From the NCBI GenBank assembly GCA_026874595.1, contig CM049322.1, forward strand, positions 3,021,900 to 3,085,899: DNA of 64,000 nt. Direction: 5' to 3'. Source of the stretch: Sipunculus nudus. Its lineage: Eukaryota > Annelida > Sipuncula > Golfingiida > Sipunculidae. The position numbers and the translations under genes are program-made. Shown piece after piece: positions 58,459 through 64,000 of this stretch (position 1 is the first letter of the stretch; every line of letters starts with the position of its first letter). The notes beneath the pieces are model-generated. The model saw only the letters and a program-made list of their open reading frames with translations. It made no database searches and was not told the origin of the DNA.

Positions 58459-59866
58459 ATAGATACATACTGACATCAAGGTGTGTTGTTATAGATACAT
58501 ACTGACATCAAGGTGTGTTGTTATAGATACATACTGACATCAAGGTGTGTTGTTGAAGATACATACTGACATCAAGGTGTGTTGTTATAGATACATACTG
58601 ACATCAAGGTGTGTTGTTATAGATACATACTGACAACAAGGTGTGTTGTTATAGATACATACTGACATCAAGGTGTGTTGTTATAGATACATACTGACAT
58701 CAAGGTGTGTTGTTATAGATACATACTGACATCAAGGTGTGTTGTTGAAGATACATACTGACATCAAGGTGTGTTGTTATAGATACATACTGACATCAAG
58801 GTGTGTTGTTATAGATACATACTGACAACAAGGTGTGTTGTTGAAGATACATACTGACATCAAGGTGTGTTGTTATAGATACATACTGACATCAAGGTGT
58901 GTTGTTATAGATACATACTGACATCAAGGTGTGTTGTTATAGATACATACTGACATCAAGGTGTGTTGTTATAGATACATACTGACATCAAGGTGTGTTG
59001 TTATAGATACATACTGACATCAAGGTGTGTTGTTGAAGATACATACTGACATCAAGGTGTGTTGTTATAGATACATACTGACATCAAGGTGTGTTGTTAT
59101 AGATACATACTGACAACAAGGTGTGTTGTTGAAGATACATACTGACATCAAGGTGTGTTGTTATAGATACATACTGACATCAAGGTGTGTTGTTATAGAT
59201 ACATACTGACAACAAGGTGTGTTGTTATAGATACATACTGACATCAAGGTGTGTTGTTATAGATACATACTGACATCAAGGTGTGTTGTTATAGATACAT
59301 ACTGACATCAAGGTGTGTTGTTATAGATACATACTGACATCAAGGTGTGTTGTTATAGATACATACTGACATCAAGGTGTGTTGTTATAGATACATACTG
59401 ACAACAAGGTGTGTTGTTATAGATACATACTGACATCAAGGTGTGTTGTTGAAGATACATACTGACATCAAGGTGTGTTGTTATAGATACATACTGACAT
59501 CAAGGTGTGTTGTTATAGATACATACTGACATCAAGGTGTGTTGTTGAAGATACATACTGACATCAAGGTGTGTTGTTATAGATACATACTGACATCAAG
59601 GTGTGTTGTTGAAGATACATACTGACATCAAGGTGTGTTGTTATAGATACATACTGACATCAAGGTGTGTTGTTGAAGATACATACTGACATCAAGGTGT
59701 GTTGTTATAGATACATACTGACATCAAGGTGTGTTGTTGAAGATACATACTGACATCAAGGTGTGTTGTTATAGATACATACTGACATCAAGGTGTGTTG
59801 TTATAGATACATACTGACATCAAGGTGTGTTGTTATAGATACATACTGACATCAAGGTGTGTTGTT

Positions 59867-60250
59867 GAAGATACATACTGACAACAAGGTGTGTTGTTAT
59901 AGATACATACTGACATCAAGGTGTGTTGTTGAAGATACATACTGACAACAAGGTGTGTTGTTATAGATACATACTGACATCAAGGTGTGTTGTTGAAGAT
60001 ACATACTGACAACAAGGTGTGTTGTTATAGATACATACTGACATCAAGGTGTGTTGTTGAAGATACATACTGACAACAAGGTGTGTTGTTATAGATACAT
60101 ACTGACATCAAGGTGTGTTGTTGAAGATACATACTGACAACAAGGTGTGTTGTTATAGATACATACTGACATCAAGGTGTGTTGTTGAAGATACATACTG
60201 ACAACAAGGTGTGTTGTTATAGATACATACTGACATCAAGGTGTGTTGTT
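59867..60250 (+). repeat. 64-bp dimer sub-array, six copies
   Basis: Here two unit types alternate strictly: GAAG with CAAC, then ATAG with CATC, six times in a row. A local 64-base higher-order repeat has therefore formed inside the 32-base array. Confidence 0.9.
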
Positions 60251-60506
60251 GAAGATACATACTGACATCAAGGTGTGTTGTTATAGATACATACTGACAA
60301 CAAGGTGTGTTGTTATAGATACATACTGACATCAAGGTGTGTTGTTATAGATACATACTGACATCAAGGTGTGTTGTTATAGATACATACTGACATCAAG
60401 GTGTGTTGTTATAGATACATACTGACATCAAGGTGTGTTGTTATAGATACATACTGACATCAAGGTGTGTTGTTATAGATACATACTGACATCAAGGTGT
60501 GTTGTT

Positions 60507-63354
60507 ATAGATACATACTGACAACAAGGTGTGTTGTTATAGATACATACTGACATCAAGGTGTGTTGTTGAAGATACATACTGACATCAAGGTGTGTTG
60601 TTATAGATACATACTGACATCAAGGTGTGTTGTTGAAGATACATACTGACATCAAGGTGTGTTGTTATAGATACATACTGACATCAAGGTGTGTTGTTAT
60701 AGATACATACTGACATCAAGGTGTGTTGTTATAGATACATACTGACATCAAGGTGTGTTGTTGAAGATACATACTGACATCAAGGTGTGTTGTTATAGAT
60801 ACATACTGACATCAAGGTGTGTTGTTATAGATACATACTGACATCAAGGTGTGTTGTTATAGATACATACTGACATCAAGGTGTGTTGTTGAAGATACAT
60901 ACTGACATCAAGGTGTGTTGTTATAGATACATACTGACATCAAGGTGTGTTGTTGAAGATACATACTGACAACAAGGTGTGTTGTTATAGACACATACTG
61001 ACATCAAGGTGTGTTGTTATAGATACATACTGACATCAAGGTGTGTTGTTATAGATACATACTGACATCAAGGTGTGTTGTTATAGATACATACTGACAA
61101 CAAGGTGTGTTGTTATAGATACATACTGACATCAAGGTGTGTTGTTGAAGATACATACTGACATCAAGGTGTGTTGTTATAGATACATACTGACATCAAG
61201 GTGTGTTGTTATAGATACATACTGACATCAAGGTGTGTTGTTATAGATACATACTGACAACAAGGTGTGTTGTTATAGATACATACTGACATCAAGGTGT
61301 GTTGTTGAAGATACATACTGACATCAAGGTGTGTTGTTGAAGATACATACTGACATCAAGGTGTGTTGTTGAAGATACATACTGACATCAAGGTGTGTTG
61401 TTATAGATACATACTGACATCAAGGTGTGTTGTTATAGATACATACTGACATCAAGGTGTGTTGTTATAGATACATACTGACAACAAGGTGTGTTGTTAT
61501 AGATACATACTGACATCAAGGTGTGTTGTTGAAGATACATACTGACATCAAGGTGTGTTGTTATAGATACATACTGACATCAAGGTGTGTTGTTATAGAT
61601 ACATACTGACATCAAGGTGTGTTGTTATAGATACATACTGACATCAAGGTGTGTTGTTATAGATACATACTGACATCAAGGTGTGTTGTTATAGATACAT
61701 ACTGACATCAAGGTGTGTTGTTATAGATACATACTGACATCAAGGTGTGTTGTTGAAGATACATACTGACATCAAGGTGTGTTGTTATAGATACATACTG
61801 ACATCAAGGTGTGTTGTTATAGATACATACTGACATCAAGGTGTGTTGTTATAGATACATACTGACATCAAGGTGTGTTGTTATAGATACATACTGACAT
61901 CAAGGTGTGTTGTTATAGATACATACTGACATCAAGGTGTGTTGTTATAGATACATACTGACATCAAGGTGTGTTGTTATAGATACATACTGACATCAAG
62001 GTGTGTTGTTATAGATACATACTGACAACAAGGTGTGTTGTTATAGATACATACTGACATCAAGGTGTGTTGTTATAGATACATACTGACATCAAGGTGT
62101 GTTGTTATAGATACATACTGACATCAAGGTGTGTTGTTATAGATACATACTGACATCAAGGTGTGTTGTTATAGATACATACTGACATCAAGGTGTGTTG
62201 TTATAGATACATACTGACATCAAGGTGTGTTGTTATAGATACATACTGACATCAAGGTGTGTTGTTATAGATACATACTGACATCAAGGTGTGTTGTTAT
62301 AGATACATACTGACATCAAGGTGTGTTGTTATAGATACATACTGACATCAAGGTGTGTTGTTATAGATACATACTGACATCAAGGTGTGTTGTTATAGAT
62401 ACATACTGACATCAAGGTGTGTTGTTATAGATACATACTGACATCAAGGTGTGTTGTTATAGATACATACTGACATCAAGGTGTGTTGTTATAGATACAT
62501 ACTGACATCAAGGTGTGTTGTTATAGATACATACTGACATCAAGGTGTGTTGTTATAGATACATACTGACATCAAGGTGTGTTGTTATAGATACATACTG
62601 ACATCAAGGTGTGTTGTTATAGATACATACTGACATCAAGGTGTGTTGTTATAGATACATACTGACATCAAGGTGTGTTGTTATAGATACATACTGACAT
62701 CAAGGTGTGTTGTTATAGATACATACTGACATCAAGGTGTGTTGTTATAGATACATACTGACATCAAGGTGTGTTGTTATAGATACATACTGACATCAAG
62801 GTGTGTTGTTATAGATACATACTGACATCAAGGTGTGTTGTTATAGATACATACTGACATCAAGGTGTGTTGTTATAGATACATACTGACATCAAGGTGT
62901 GTTGTTATAGATACATACTGACATCAAGGTGTGTTGTTATAGATACATACTGACATCAAGGTGTGTTGTTATAGATACATACTGACATCAAGGTGTGTTG
63001 TTATAGATACATACTGACAACAAGGTGTGTTGTTATAGATACATACTGACAACAAGGTGTGTTGTTATAGATACATACTGACATCAAGGTGTGTTGTTAT
63101 AGATACATACTGACATCAAGGTGTGTTGTTATAGATACATACTGACATCAAGGTGTGTTGTTATAGATACATACTGACAACAAGGTGTGTTGTTGAAGAT
63201 ACATACTGACATCAAGGTGTGTTGTTATAGATACATACTGACATCAAGGTGTGTTGTTATAGATACATACTGACATCAAGGTGTGTTGTTATAGATACAT
63301 ACTGACATCAAGGTGTGTTGTTATAGATACATACTGACATCAAGGTGTGTTGTT
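60507..63354 (+). repeat. Satellite higher-order block, copy 2 (89 units)
   Basis: Partner of 55611-58458. The rare position-6 C unit is at 60987 and the triple GAAG run starts at 61307. The long plain run (61787-63002) is broken once, at 62011. Confidence 0.85.
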
Positions 63355-64000
63355 GAAGATACATACTGACATCAAGGTGTGTTGTTATAGATACATACTG
63401 ACATCAAGGTGTGTTGTTATAGATACATACTGACATCAAGGTGTGTTGTTATAGATACATACTGACATCAAGGTGTGTTGTTGAAGATACATACTGACAT
63501 CAAGGTGTGTTGTTATAGATACATACTGACATCAAGGTGTGTTGTTGAAGATACATACTGACAACAAGGTGTGTTGTTATAGACACATACTGACATCAAG
63601 GTGTGTTGTTATAGATACATACTGACATCAAGGTGTGTTGTTATAGATACATACTGACATCAAGGTGTGTTGTTATAGATACATACTGACAACAAGGTGT
63701 GTTGTTATAGATACATACTGACATCAAGGTGTGTTGTTGAAGATACATACTGACATCAAGGTGTGTTGTTATAGATACATACTGACATCAAGGTGTGTTG
63801 TTATAGATACATACTGACATCAAGGTGTGTTGTTATAGATACATACTGACAACAAGGTGTGTTGTTATAGATACATACTGACATCAAGGTGTGTTGTTGA
63901 AGATACATACTGACATCAAGGTGTGTTGTTGAAGATACATACTGACATCAAGGTGTGTTGTTGAAGATACATACTGACATCAAGGTGTGTTGTTATAGAT
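63259..64000 (+). repeat. Satellite higher-order block, copy 3 (partial, to window edge)
   Basis: The unit order from ~63259 repeats that from 60667, offset 2,592 bases (81 units). The position-6 C unit is at 63579 and the triple GAAG run starts at 63899. It runs off the window. Confidence 0.82.

Larger units (their letters stand above)
54784..64000 (+). repeat. 32-bp satellite array, at least 287 units, open at the right
   Basis: Each unit starts ATAGATACATACTGAC (or GAAGATACATACTGAC) and ends with AAGGTGTGTTGTT. The first complete unit starts at 54811, and every unit I checked out to 63995 lies on the same 32-base grid, so no net insertion or deletion occurs over 287 units. Variation is almost confined to three places: positions 1-2 (AT or GA), position 6 (T, rarely C) and position 18 (T or A). 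The first, partial unit differs at its left edge. The array continues beyond the window. It is not CRISPR: there are no unique spacers. Confidence 0.98.

Noticed and set aside
60153-60335. Open frame in the satellite, minus strand
   Set aside because: It is a read-through of the 32-base unit where variant units happen to avoid stops; no start context or splice sites.
54784-64000. CRISPR array
   Set aside because: The 32-base units abut directly with no spacers, and the surrounding sequence is eukaryotic.

Overview
This is a eukaryotic, AT-rich, intron-containing and very repeat-dense stretch. It most resembles a lophotrochozoan, probably bivalve mollusc, genome: spliced C-type lectin exons with symmetric phase-1 introns, tRNA-derived SINEs, GTCCGTCC-rich dispersed elements, many short tandem repeats and long poly-C and (TA)n tracts. 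The species call is inference. No intact long open reading frame is present; nearly all long open frames are read-throughs of tandem repeats.

Layout. 1-6.4 kb: dispersed elements with a GCTCAGCTGAC hairpin head and a TCAGCTGAGC...GGGTCCC tail, one splitting a ~335-bp internal repeat. 6.4-10.9 kb: two minisatellites (28 bp and 31 bp) around a small palindromic element. 11.1-11.4 kb: a lone minus-strand coding exon that may belong to a NACHT/STAND-type protein. 11.98-14.66 kb: a DNA transposon whose left inverted repeat is split by a hAT-like element. 15.9-18.3 kb: the clearest gene, a minus-strand membrane C-type lectin-like receptor (two CTLDs, a transmembrane exon, a cytoplasmic tail), all in compatible phase. 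18.5-21.1 kb: another hairpin-headed element.

24-43 kb, upstream of the receptor on its strand, holds four intact first-exon candidates (26.5, 31.6, 40.1 and 42.8 kb) and one decayed one (29.4 kb). Each intact one encodes a start codon and signal peptide and ends in phase 1 at a GTAAG donor, which suits the phase-1 acceptor at 18288. They sit in three pairs of diverged duplications, and I found no other CTLD exons among them. This is either an array of alternative promoters and signal peptides for one receptor, or the remains of duplicated lectin genes whose bodies were lost. It is the most interesting biology here.

43.5-54.7 kb: a 46-bp minisatellite, SINEs, a MITE-like element, several local duplications, and a duplicated promoter-like block with CRE, CCAAT and E-box motifs. 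54.78-64.0 kb: a 32-bp satellite, about 287 units with no length change, that runs off the window. Its few variable positions act as a barcode and reveal a higher-order structure: an 89-unit block occurs twice, 4,896 bp apart, and a third copy begins 2,592 bp after the second.
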